Below are positions 17,626-26,283 of a DNA stretch of 45,141 nt, piece by piece. Made by a program: the position numbers and the translations under genes. Each line of letters begins with the position of its first letter. Within the stretch, counting starts at the first letter, position 1. This DNA comes from an uncultured Opitutales bacterium (GTDB lineage: Bacteria; Verrucomicrobiota; Verrucomicrobiia; Opitutales; UBA2995), in NCBI GenBank assembly GCA_938075565.1, contig CALJGU010000331.1, positions 1 through 45,141 on the forward strand, in the 5' to 3' direction. Under the pieces are notes generated by a model, which saw only the letters and a list, made by a program, of their open reading frames with translations, was not told the DNA's origin and did no database searches.

Positions 17626-19002
17626 TTAATTTGTCTCAATCGCTGCCATAAAATGAATAAGCTCTTTTTCGAGCACTTTGACAACCTCAGGATAATCATG
17701 GGCCAGGTTCCAACGCTCGCCGATATCGGTCGCTAAATTGTAGAGCTCGTAATCGTTCGTTCCAAAGTCCATGACATACCGGTGCGGTTTTGCGGGTTCG
17801 CGACCGGGGAGTAAGAGTTTCCAGTTTCCTTTACGAATACCGATGCCCAAATAAGGAGTGTCCACTTGCCGTACCTGATCGTAGATAAACGTGTCACGAC
17901 CTTCCTCGCTCTTTCCAAAAAGAAGATCGCTCTGATCCTGGCCATCGATTGATTTATCTGAAGGTAGATTGGCGTCAGCTAGAGCAACGATAGTTGGTAG
18001 AAAATCAATAGTGGCCCAAAGGGCATTCGAAGTGCTTCCTGCTGGAACTTTACCCGGCCAGCGGACAATACAGGGGACGCGTGAGCCTCCTTCATAAGCG
18101 GAGCCCTTAGCGCCTCTTAGTGGCCCGGGGTCTCCCCAGAAAATGGTGCCATCCGGCATAAACCACGCAGGGTTGCAGCTGTTGGGTTTCCCGATGCGAC
18201 CCTGTTTAATGAGTGTGTATCGCGGTTGACTCCAGGGACCATTGTCGGAGGTAAAAATGACCATCGTATTTTCGCTCAATCCCAGAGCATCGAGTCGGTC
18301 CAGCAATCGTCCGGTTTCAAAATCGAATTCTTCAACTACGTCACCATACAACCCTCCCGCCGAGGTTCCTTTGAACTTAGGAGAGGCGTCAATATTGGTG
18401 TGCATCATCGTGTGCGCCAGATACAACAGGAAGGGTTGATCTGACTTCCTTTTGTTTTCCAAATAGTCGATAGCCTTATCAGTATACATTCGAGTCAGGC
18501 TTCCCATGTCGGTGGTTTCCCCCGCAGGCTCGTTGTTGTGATGAAATTTTACAGTGCCGCCGTCGTTCGCTCCAAGTGGGCCGAAGTAATAATCAAAACC
18601 CTGGGCATTCGGCATGCGATCCAGGATGGCCCTGCGATTCGAAACATCCCACTTGCCGATACAGGCGGTCTGATAGCCAGCCGGTTTCAACAACTCAGCA
18701 AAGGTGACCTCATCAGCCGGCATATCCCAACCTTTGCTTCGAATCGGATAACGCCCCGTCAACAGCGCGGAACGCGATGGACCACACACCGGTTGAGCGT
18801 AGAAGTCGGTATAGAGCGTCCCTTCCCGAGCCAGCTGATCCAGACGTGGCGTCTTGATCAGCTCATTGCCATAGCAGCCGACATCTCCATAGCCCTGGTC
18901 GTCGGTAAAGATGATTAGGATATTCGGTTGATCTGCAGTTGCCTGCATTGCACCGACCAAGACAAAAAGGATGCCTAGCAAAATCTGTTTATGAATTCTC
19001 AT
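17626..19002 (-). CDS. sulfatase, arylsulfatase A-like
   Basis: Type I sulfatase of 458 residues with a Sec signal (about 1-23). Metal-binding Asp34-Asp35 lies in IIFTDDQGYGD, and Cys73 in CGPSR is the formylglycine precursor. GKWDVS and FTSDNGPW supply other active-site Lys, Asp and Asn residues. The C-terminal part has the NDYELYNLATDIGERWNLA segment found in most secreted sulfatases of this group. It sits 25 bases after the upstream sulfatase and 22 before the next, so it belongs to the same transcript. Substrate is unknown. Confidence 0.93.
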   Translation of the reverse strand: MRIHKQILLGILFVLVGAMQATADQPNILIIFTDDQGYGDVGCYGNELIKTPRLDQLAREGTLYTDFYAQPVCGPSRSALLTGRYPIRSKGWDMPADEVTFAELLKPAGYQTACIGKWDVSNRRAILDRMPNAQGFDYYFGPLGANDGGTVKFHHNNEPAGETTDMGSLTRMYTDKAIDYLENKRKSDQPFLLYLAHTMMHTNIDASPKFKGTSAGGLYGDVVEEFDFETGRLLDRLDALGLSENTMVIFTSDNGPWSQPRYTLIKQGRIGKPNSCNPAWFMPDGTIFWGDPGPLRGAKGSAYEGGSRVPCIVRWPGKVPAGSTSNALWATIDFLPTIVALADANLPSDKSIDGQDQSDLLFGKSEEGRDTFIYDQVRQVDTPYLGIGIRKGNWKLLLPGREPAKPHRYVMDFGTNDYELYNLATDIGERWNLAHDYPEVVKVLEKELIHFMAAIETN

Positions 19003-19027
19003 TTCTTTTTTTTTATTGATTACAGAC

Positions 19028-20605
19028 TTAAGGACGTTTCGACAAATGTTCCTGCAATCCGATGCCCGGAGCAGGGGCGGGTCTGAGCAAGTGATCCATG
19101 GCTACGCCTTCTGCTTCGTTCTTTGGTAACCACTTCCGGTGTTCGGCAATGACACCCGCATAGCGCGGATCACCAGCCAGGTTGGTGTGCTCCCACGGAT
19201 CGTTGCGATGATCGTAGAGTTCTTCGTCACCCGTGTTGTAAGTTATATAACGCCAGCGTTCCGAGCGAACGGCATGATTGCCTGGTCCTTCATTCATGAG
19301 TGCAGGACGAACCCACTTGCCATCGGGATTTTTTAGGAGAGGCACCAGGCTCAGCCCGTCGTTGTCTGGCTTGGGTGGGAGACCAGCCAGCTCAAGTAGG
19401 GTGGGATATATGTCGATGAGCCCTACCGGCTGATCGATACGTGTACCCGGAATTGTGATACCAGGAGCGACGATGATGAATGGAACTCGATTGGCTTTTT
19501 CCCAGAGGGTAAATTTTACCGTGGTTTCCTTATCGCCTAAATGATAACCATGGTCGGACCAGAGCACGATGACGGTATTGTCTGCCTTGCCAGCTGCGTC
19601 GAGTTTGTCGAGTAGGCGCCCAACCATCTGGTCGGCGTAGTCCGCCGCAGCTTGGTAAGCTTGAACCATGCGTTCAAGGCTTCCCGGAGCTTCCCGTGGT
19701 TGAGCCGTGGTGTTGTCCCAAATCCAGTATTCCTTGCGAACCATACGTCGAGCCATCTCGCCCACATCGTCGAGATCACCCTCGGGCATGGGAGGCATGC
19801 GGACTGTTTCAAAAGGATAGCGGTCGAAGGTTTCCTGAGGTGCGTAGAACGGCAGGTGGGGATTAAAGATACCGGCGGCCAGAAACAGGGGTTTACCCTG
19901 CCCTGAGCTTGTCGAAGGGCCCATGAATTTCTCCATCTGGGCTTCCACATATTCACACATGTCGTCATCGATCATCTTTTGATCGTGAACGCCCCAATCG
20001 AATGCAATTTTCCCCAGCCGAGGATTTTCATCGGGTTTGTAGCCATTGTAGTTATTTCCGGCGCCAGGTCCGCGGATATCCAGTTTCTTAAAAAACTCCT
20101 GGAAGGCTGGCTTCCCCTTGGGTTCCTTACCTGTTGCTCCGTGATGAAAAATCTTACCCGCACCTCGCGTAGCATAACCACCGTTTAGCTCAAAGTACTT
20201 GGGGATCGTTACTGCATCCGGCATGATCTCCGCCCACGGAGTTCGGTTCCCATAAACACCAGAGGTCGTCGGACGATAGCCCGTCATGATCGCCGTTCGC
20301 GATGGATTGCATCCCGGTGACGCGCAATAGGCGCGGCTGAAAAAGGTGCCACGTGAAGCCAGTCTCTTGAGATTGGGTGTCTGGATCGGGTTTCCCTCAT
20401 CAAAGAGGGTCGTCCAATCGTTCATATCATCAATGGCGATGAAGAGAACATTGGGTCGATCCTTGGCGTGCAGCGATAGCGGAAAAAGAAAGCCCGCAAC
20501 GAGAGCCAAAAACATAGAGATAGCTTTCATAGCTTTGTTAGATGATTTTAGATTCATGTATGACCCGTCTCGCTGTACATTAAATTTCACTTTCCACCAG
20601 AACAT
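19028..20605 (-). CDS. sulfatase, iduronate-2-sulfatase-like
   Basis: Type I sulfatase of 525 residues from the ATG at 20605, which is preceded by a good AGGAAG ribosome site next to the stop of the glycosidase gene. Internal ATGs at 20557 and 20530 would give shorter, more typical signal peptides (MKAISMFLALVAGFLF...). The Cys of CNPSR is residue 99, or 83 from the second start. IDDMNDWTT, GAGKIFHHGATG and SDHGYHLGDK match the paralogue at 16101-17603. An 18-base dispersed repeat (19902-19919) is inserted in frame and adds a GPSTSSGQG-like stretch before KPLFLAAGIF that the paralogue lacks. The insertion lies in a surface loop region, so activity may be kept. Confidence 0.93.
   Translation of the reverse strand: MFWWKVKFNVQRDGSYMNLKSSNKAMKAISMFLALVAGFLFPLSLHAKDRPNVLFIAIDDMNDWTTLFDEGNPIQTPNLKRLASRGTFFSRAYCASPGCNPSRTAIMTGYRPTTSGVYGNRTPWAEIMPDAVTIPKYFELNGGYATRGAGKIFHHGATGKEPKGKPAFQEFFKKLDIRGPGAGNNYNGYKPDENPRLGKIAFDWGVHDQKMIDDDMCEYVEAQMEKFMGPSTSSGQGKPLFLAAGIFNPHLPFYAPQETFDRYPFETVRMPPMPEGDLDDVGEMARRMVRKEYWIWDNTTAQPREAPGSLERMVQAYQAAADYADQMVGRLLDKLDAAGKADNTVIVLWSDHGYHLGDKETTVKFTLWEKANRVPFIIVAPGITIPGTRIDQPVGLIDIYPTLLELAGLPPKPDNDGLSLVPLLKNPDGKWVRPALMNEGPGNHAVRSERWRYITYNTGDEELYDHRNDPWEHTNLAGDPRYAGVIAEHRKWLPKNEAEGVAMDHLLRPAPAPGIGLQEHLSKRP
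19902..19919. repeat. short dispersed repeat inserted in a sulfatase gene, copy 1
   Basis: CCTGAGCTTGTCGAAGGG is shared exactly with 24758-24775 and lies in frame inside the sulfatase coding region. It adds a PSTSSGQ peptide relative to the paralogous sulfatase. Repeats of this type occur intergenically and intragenically in many environmental bacterial genomes; I recall this from general knowledge, not from a search. Confidence 0.75.
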
Positions 20606-20613
20606 CCTACTTC

Positions 20614-21588
20614 CTATGGGGCTGTTTTTTTCAAATTTGAAAGATCAAGGATAGGAAGTTCCATTCGAGTGATATACCGACATCTGTCCTCGGGAAATTT
20701 CACCTTCATTCCCCAGGATACGCCGTTGTTGTTGACCCCGTTTCCAAAATTTTCCGGACAGTAAAGTCCGACTGTTTTGGGTGTCCAATCAGAGGTCTTT
20801 TCAAAGGTGAATCCATCTTCCGACCAGAAGGTACCGTACCCAAAACCGGCTACACCATTGCGGTGAACCCAGGTGGTGAAGGCGTGGCCAGGGAACACGG
20901 GACTCTTTTCATATTTCGTGTACGGTCCAAGAAGATTATCAGAAGTTGCAACCCCGATTTTTGTTTCGGATGGCTCGGCTCCAAACGGTCTCCCTTTATA
21001 ATAAAGAAACCACTCGTCGTCGAAGAAGATGATATTCGTATCGTCGATGTGAACGCCGTCCCACTCCTCTTTATTCCCACTGGGCCACAGGAGCTTTTTA
21101 CCCGATTTCTTCCAAGGGCCATCAGGCGTATCCGCGACGGCATAGCTGATGCCTTTCAGCTCTGCAGCGCTTCCGTAAGCGGTATAAAAGAGGTAGTACT
21201 TTCCGTCATGGGGAACGACGTAAGATGTAATGGCGGCCTTATCGTCGATATCTCCAGTTTCGCCACCAGAGATGGCGACGCCTTGGGCGGTCCATTGCAG
21301 ACCATCGGTGGAGGTAGCCAGCCGAATGTGACCTTCCCAGCCGTTGGTCACCTCCGGGTGTTGGGTGTACCATAGGTAGTATTTGCCGTTGTATTTGATA
21401 ATGTTTGAGGGATCGTGATGGTGTTTATCCGGCACATCTAGTACCTCCACATAGACCTCCCTATCCGTCACCTCGACCAACTCTCTGGGTATTTCGCCGG
21501 ACAATGCGGTCTTTTCATTGGGTGCGGTGCAACCGACCAGAACCATCACCATGGCAGAAAATGTAATCAATCGGGTTATTATCATCAT
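20614..21588 (-). CDS. GH117/GH43-like five-bladed beta-propeller glycosidase, lipoprotein
   Basis: Probable glycoside hydrolase of 324 residues with a lipoprotein signal ending LVGC (Cys20). Repeated blade motifs are seen: KYYLWYTQH, KYYLFYTAYG, EWFLYYKG, GYGTFWSEDG. Candidate catalytic acids are Asp in HHHDPSNI, Asp in DIDDKAAITSY and Asp in HIDDTNIIF. The GHAFTTWVHRNGVAGF segment resembles the His-bearing motif of GH117 neoagarooligosaccharide hydrolases, but GH43-type families share the fold. It lies among sulfatases on the same strand (34 bases after the upstream gene, 8 before the next), so it probably cleaves a sugar exposed after desulfation, perhaps from a sulfated galactan. The substrate is inference. 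Confidence 0.75.
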   Translation of the reverse strand: MMIITRLITFSAMVMVLVGCTAPNEKTALSGEIPRELVEVTDREVYVEVLDVPDKHHHDPSNIIKYNGKYYLWYTQHPEVTNGWEGHIRLATSTDGLQWTAQGVAISGGETGDIDDKAAITSYVVPHDGKYYLFYTAYGSAAELKGISYAVADTPDGPWKKSGKKLLWPSGNKEEWDGVHIDDTNIIFFDDEWFLYYKGRPFGAEPSETKIGVATSDNLLGPYTKYEKSPVFPGHAFTTWVHRNGVAGFGYGTFWSEDGFTFEKTSDWTPKTVGLYCPENFGNGVNNNGVSWGMKVKFPEDRCRYITRMELPILDLSNLKKTAP

Positions 21589-21622
21589 TTAAGCAACCAA
21601 GATTGGAGAACTGTTTTCGAGT

Positions 21623-23395
21623 CTATCTCCGGGTGACTTTCACATAGATCGCGCTACACAGTTCGTTTCCATCAATGTCTGAGAAGAGAGTACTGAGCTT
21701 CGTTTTTCCTGCACCCAGTTTCGCTGTAAAAGTGACATGGGTTGCGTCTTTGTTTGGAACTACGGTCTCCTGAAAACCGGCCACATGAATGTTGGCGAAG
21801 TGAATGGGCCGTTCACCGACAAATCCGGTAAAAGGTCTGGAGGCTGAAATTTCCTCACCTTGGAGCCCGGCACTTAAAGGGAGCTTTGATATTTCAGGCC
21901 AGCGACGCAGTTCAAATTCGTAAGTTCCGGCTTCGGCCACATCGATATCCCAATACCCCATGGTATCGGCAGCAACGAGGTTGGGTGGATTGTCGCAGTA
22001 ACCACCCTGCCAATCATTTGCATATAAAGTCAGGCTTCTTTCCTCATCGCTCCCCACGGTAATGTAACGGGGGGTATCGAAACGGAGTTTGGCTTCCGCA
22101 TACCATTGCTCGTAATGATCGCGCATGGCCTGAGCGACTTCCGGGAATTGTTTAATCACATTCTTATCCTGGTGCGGATCGTTGGCGATATTGTGGAGAG
22201 TATCGGCCCCGACGAGGCGCCACTTGTCCCAAAGCACAATGGCATGATCCCAGCGAACGGCTGAGGTATTGCGGTTGGAGTATTGAATCACAATTTTTCG
22301 ATCATCCAGTTTGGACTGTTTACCCTGAAACAATTTCGCGAGGCTGGTTCCGTTTACGTCACTGGATGGTTTTGGCAGATCGCAGAATTCAGCCAGTGTG
22401 GGAAGAATGTCCTGAACCTGGGTCAAGTCGTTTAGGTCTTTGCCGGACTTTAGACCATTGGGCCAGCGCCAGAAAGAGGCAACGCGGTGTCCACCGTCCA
22501 ACATGCCTCGCTTGAAACCTTGCATGCCTGCATTGTAGATTTCCGAGGCGGCTTTGCTCTGACTGCCATTGTCGTTCAGATAAATAAGTAAAGTGTTCTC
22601 CTTCAAACCTTCCTTCTTCAGAAAGGCGTCCAGTTTGCCCATATTTTCATCGATGTTGGCAATCATGCCGTAGAAATCGGCTGGGACTTCCACGCCGTTA
22701 TAGGTCCCCACATCTGCGTAGGGTTTTGAGTATTCTTCATCCACCCAGTTGGGCACATGAGGCGTATTGGTGGGAAGGTAGATGAAAAAGGGTTTGTCTG
22801 CCTCTTTCTGCTCTTTCATCCACGTCATGGCTTCACTGAAAAAGATATCGGTACAATAACCCTTATACTGCTTTTCAGTACCGTTGTGTCTCAACCAGGG
22901 ATCCCAATAGGAATTGCCAAAATGGTCGGCCAGCGAAGTGATGCCCCAGGCCATGTGATGCACCGTCTCCTGAAAGCCACGGTCTTGAGGACGGTGCGGG
23001 TAGCTATCACCCAGGTGCCATTTTCCAAAGTGTCCGGTAGCATAACCAGCCTCTGCAAAATACTCGGGCATCAACGGTATCCCATTCCCCATCATAGAGC
23101 GTCCCTGGCAAACAGCCGTCGCGCCGTTGCGCATGGCATCCATGCCGGTCATCAGCTGGCCACGCGTCGGCGTGCACATGGGAGCCACGTGAAAGTCGGT
23201 TAAGCGAATACTCTCGGCGTGCAGCTTGTCCAGGGCGGGCGTTTTCAACAACGGATTTCCATGACAGCTATAATCTCCATATCCCTGATCATCTGTCATA
23301 ATCAGGATGACGTTGGGACGGTTTGCCGCGAAGGCAGAGGAAAGCGCGAAACAAAGCGCAAGAATCAGAAGGTAACTGTGTTTGATATTCATCAT
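21623..23395 (-). CDS. sulfatase with C-terminal beta domain
   Basis: Type I sulfatase of 590 residues, the longest in the cluster. A Sec signal covers about 1-24. Asp35-Asp36 in IMTDDQGYGD bind metal, and Cys74 in CTPTR is the formylglycine precursor. GKWHLGDSYPHRPQDRGF and YLNDNGSQ carry further active-site residues. Residues about 455-590 form an extra beta-rich domain (from RYITVGSDEERSLTLYANDW) seen in a subset of arylsulfatases, possibly aiding substrate recognition. The gene is 19 bases downstream of the next sulfatase in the transcript. The substrate is unknown. Confidence 0.93.
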   Translation of the reverse strand: MMNIKHSYLLILALCFALSSAFAANRPNVILIMTDDQGYGDYSCHGNPLLKTPALDKLHAESIRLTDFHVAPMCTPTRGQLMTGMDAMRNGATAVCQGRSMMGNGIPLMPEYFAEAGYATGHFGKWHLGDSYPHRPQDRGFQETVHHMAWGITSLADHFGNSYWDPWLRHNGTEKQYKGYCTDIFFSEAMTWMKEQKEADKPFFIYLPTNTPHVPNWVDEEYSKPYADVGTYNGVEVPADFYGMIANIDENMGKLDAFLKKEGLKENTLLIYLNDNGSQSKAASEIYNAGMQGFKRGMLDGGHRVASFWRWPNGLKSGKDLNDLTQVQDILPTLAEFCDLPKPSSDVNGTSLAKLFQGKQSKLDDRKIVIQYSNRNTSAVRWDHAIVLWDKWRLVGADTLHNIANDPHQDKNVIKQFPEVAQAMRDHYEQWYAEAKLRFDTPRYITVGSDEERSLTLYANDWQGGYCDNPPNLVAADTMGYWDIDVAEAGTYEFELRRWPEISKLPLSAGLQGEEISASRPFTGFVGERPIHFANIHVAGFQETVVPNKDATHVTFTAKLGAGKTKLSTLFSDIDGNELCSAIYVKVTRR

Positions 23396-23414
23396 AGATT
23401 CATTTCATAAAGAT

Positions 23415-24851
23415 TTAATTAGATCGCTCCAACGCTTCGAAATTTTTCATCCCTAAATAGTCTCGGAGTTTGGGCAAGTTCCCAGGTTCGCTGATCAGAA
23501 AGTCTGAGTGGTCCAGCATTCCGGGAGGGCGGGTATTGGCAGCGAGCTCCTCAGCATGGTCATCGAGGATTGCTTTCAACTCTTTTGCCAGCTTCGGGCG
23601 TGCTTCGACCAGGTTCTTGGTTTCACCCAAATCGTTCTTCAAGTTGTAGAGTTCGAAGTCTCCATTGCGCCCGCGCACAAGCTTCCAGTTTCCACGGCGT
23701 ATGGCATCGATCTCGTAGAAGAGGATCTCGTGTGCTGATTTGGTTTGGGATTTCCCGAGCAGGGCATCCAGGGAGTTTTTCCCATCCGTGATCCTGTCGG
23801 TGGGTATCTCGGCACCAACCAATTTGGCCAGTGAGGGCAACACGTCAATGGATGCGGTTATCGCTTCAGTGACCTGGCCGGCAGGAATGGTTCCCGGCCA
23901 CCAGGTGAGCGTGGGCTCCCGCATATGCCCTTCGTATTTCGGACCGCCTTTGTTTCCGCGAAGCGGTCCTGCGCTCATGCCTCGAGCGGGACCATTGTCG
24001 GACGTAAAGATGAAGAGTGTATTCTCATCGATCCCCAGTTCCTCCAATGTATCCAGAATTCGTCCCACACTGGTATCGACTTCCTCAACAGTTGCTCGAT
24101 CAATGTCGCCATCCGCCTTTTTAGTTAGATCCAACCGTCCAAAGCGGGGCAGATGAACATAGGCATGGGGCATATAAAGAAAGAAGGGTTGGTCTTTGTT
24201 TTTCTTTATGAACTTAACCGCCTCATCGGTGATCACCTCACAGAGAAGCGATTGGTCGGCGCCATCACTTACATAGGCTACCACTTTGTTTTGTCTGAGG
24301 ACTGGAAGCGGGGTGTAGGTTTCTTTAGTGTGCCGATGACGATTCAGGTTAAAGGGCCACATGTCGTTCGAGTAGGGGATTCCAAAATATTCATCGAAGC
24401 CATTTTGTAAGGGGAGAAACTCGCGTTGATCGCCCAGGTGCCACTTGCCAAAAATGCCGGTTCTGTAACCCACCGATTTCATCATGTCTCCAACCGTGTA
24501 CTCCGTCGGATTGAGACCTCGTTTTTCATTGGGAAAGCAGACCGTACCATCCATTCCGATACGCGCGGCATAGGTCCCGGTCATCAAAGCAGCACGGGAC
24601 GGGGTGCAAGCAGTGTTGGAAGTATAATACTGAGTTAACCGGTTTCCTTCCTTGGCCATCCGGTCCAGGTGGGGTGTCTGGTTAACGGTATTACCAAACG
24701 GTCCGATGTCACCGTAGCCCATGTCATCAATGAACATGAGCACCACGTTTGGCTTGTCCTGAGCTTGTCGAAGGGGCCTGTCTGCTGAGAGGGAGGTTAA
24801 GTAGGTGAAAAGAAGTATTAGGAATACAGATAACGTTTTCTTAGAGCACAT
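23415..24851 (-). CDS. sulfatase, arylsulfatase A-like, with repeat insertion
   Basis: Type I sulfatase. From the ATG at 24851 it has 478 residues and begins with a clean signal peptide (MCSKKTLSVFLILLFTYLTS). An ATG at 24917 would overlap the upstream gene by 47 bases and bury the signal, so it is less likely. Cys82 in CTPSR is the formylglycine precursor and IDDMGYGD supplies metal ligands. GKWHLGDQREF and FTSDNGPARGM are intact. Just after the signal peptide the normal ADRPNVVL junction is split by about eight residues (LRQAQDKP) encoded by a copy of the dispersed repeat at 24758-24775. It is part of the eight-gene sulfatase unit. Confidence 0.92.
   Translation of the reverse strand: MCSKKTLSVFLILLFTYLTSLSADRPLRQAQDKPNVVLMFIDDMGYGDIGPFGNTVNQTPHLDRMAKEGNRLTQYYTSNTACTPSRAALMTGTYAARIGMDGTVCFPNEKRGLNPTEYTVGDMMKSVGYRTGIFGKWHLGDQREFLPLQNGFDEYFGIPYSNDMWPFNLNRHRHTKETYTPLPVLRQNKVVAYVSDGADQSLLCEVITDEAVKFIKKNKDQPFFLYMPHAYVHLPRFGRLDLTKKADGDIDRATVEEVDTSVGRILDTLEELGIDENTLFIFTSDNGPARGMSAGPLRGNKGGPKYEGHMREPTLTWWPGTIPAGQVTEAITASIDVLPSLAKLVGAEIPTDRITDGKNSLDALLGKSQTKSAHEILFYEIDAIRRGNWKLVRGRNGDFELYNLKNDLGETKNLVEARPKLAKELKAILDDHAEELAANTRPPGMLDHSDFLISEPGNLPKLRDYLGMKNFEALERSN
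24758..24775. repeat. short dispersed repeat inserted in a sulfatase gene, copy 2
   Basis: Second exact copy of CCTGAGCTTGTCGAAGGG, lying between the signal peptide and the first strand of the sulfatase. On the coding strand it is flanked by near-identical 8-base sequences, GACAGGCC and GACAAGCC, suggesting a target-site duplication. The insertion totals 24 bases, so the frame is kept. Confidence 0.75.
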
Positions 24852-24870
24852 GTGGTTAGTTAATAAGGTT

Positions 24871-26271
24871 CTAATTCCTTCGTCCCGTAAGATTATTTGT
24901 GGGGATTTCTGATTCATCCCAATCGAGGCGTTTAAAGTAGGCCGTCAGTTGAGCGTAGAGTTGTTTGGTCAGGGCTGGTTTTTCCTCAGCTAGATCATTA
25001 CTTTCTCCAATGTCCTCCACCAGGTCGTAGAGCAGAAGTTGATCGGAGTCGGCATCCTTGATGAGCTTGTGCCGCCCCTGAACGATCGTGAGGTCATGCC
25101 GGTTGTTGGGCTTGGTGTATTTGAAAACTAGGAAAGGGTCTTTGCGTTGGATCGGTTGTTCTCCATTGCTTTTCAAGTGGTCGAGTAGGGAGGCACCCTC
25201 GACGGTATCTGGAAGCTGACGGGTACCATCGATGATATCCATCGCAGTCGTGTAGATATCTGTGCCCACCACCGGTTCTGTGGAATGGGTGTTCGCTGGG
25301 ATTCCGGGGCCTCGCACGATAAAGGGGACACGAATACCGCCCTCGCTTACATGGTATTTGTGACTGCGTTGCGGGTAGGCTTTGTAATAACCACGCTCGT
25401 CCACAGGCTTGTGGAAATCGTGTTTGTCTTCGTAGCCGTTGTCGGCGGTGTAAATGACATAGGTATTTTCCCGGATTCCCAGTTCATCGATTTTGTCCAA
25501 AACGCTGCCCACGCCGGTATCGAGGTTCTCGTTCATGGCGGCCCATAAAGGACTGTTCTGGTAGGGAGTCGCTTTGTCGGCGTGTTGGGTCTTGTACTTC
25601 TCAATCGTTTCCGGGAGTGCCTGGTAGGTGAGGTGATTGGCGTAGTGAGAAATTTGCAGGAAAAAGGGCCGGTCTTTCTGGACCTGTTTCTCCATAAAGG
25701 CATTGGCCTTGCGAGTCAGGCTGAAGATGAACCTCGGATCTCTCGGGTGTGGAGAATCCGGGTTGTTGCGATTTTTTCCCCTCGTTGCATTGGGGTCGTG
25801 CCCATCACCATATTCGGCCACGTCATAACCGAGCTCTGAAGGCTCCCATTCGATGTGCCACTTGCCCATGTGCGCACATACGTAATCCGGGTTCGCCTGT
25901 TTCAGGCGATTGGCCAATGCGTCCTTTACGACCGCATCGACATTCTTGCCGATATTATCCGCTGCCCAGATTTGGAGACTGGAGGGGCTTCGCCCAAACT
26001 GGATGGCGTAACGCGTGGGTGAGCAGGTAGGCGCTGGGGCGTAAGCCTGCGAGAAGCGCATGCCTTCCGTTGCCAATTGCGCGAGCCTCGGTGTCTGGTA
26101 ATAAGTGCTGCCCGATCCGGGCATATCCGGATTCATGCGAGTGGAAAGCGCGTTCCAGCCCTGGTCATCGGCCAGAATAAGAATGATGTTGGGACTCTTC
26201 CCAAATGTAAGGCCCGTTGTACAAAGTAATGCCCAGAGGACAGCGAGTCGCAGAATATACCTCGTATCCAT
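24871..26271 (-). CDS. sulfatase (type I)
   Basis: Type I sulfatase of 466 residues with a Sec signal (about 1-24, MDTRYILRLAVLWALLCTTG). Asp35-Asp36 in ILADDQGWN bind metal, and Cys83 in CSPTR is the formylglycine precursor. HMGKWHIEWEP and YTADNGYEDK supply additional active-site positions. It is more divergent from the other cluster members, for example WN rather than YGD after the first metal site and an inserted STRMNPDMPGSGSTYY loop. It follows the DUF1552 gene by 12 bases, so the two are almost certainly co-transcribed. Its substrate is unknown. Confidence 0.92.
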   Translation of the reverse strand: MDTRYILRLAVLWALLCTTGLTFGKSPNIILILADDQGWNALSTRMNPDMPGSGSTYYQTPRLAQLATEGMRFSQAYAPAPTCSPTRYAIQFGRSPSSLQIWAADNIGKNVDAVVKDALANRLKQANPDYVCAHMGKWHIEWEPSELGYDVAEYGDGHDPNATRGKNRNNPDSPHPRDPRFIFSLTRKANAFMEKQVQKDRPFFLQISHYANHLTYQALPETIEKYKTQHADKATPYQNSPLWAAMNENLDTGVGSVLDKIDELGIRENTYVIYTADNGYEDKHDFHKPVDERGYYKAYPQRSHKYHVSEGGIRVPFIVRGPGIPANTHSTEPVVGTDIYTTAMDIIDGTRQLPDTVEGASLLDHLKSNGEQPIQRKDPFLVFKYTKPNNRHDLTIVQGRHKLIKDADSDQLLLYDLVEDIGESNDLAEEKPALTKQLYAQLTAYFKRLDWDESEIPTNNLTGRRN

Positions 26272-26283
26272 AATCTGGATGCC

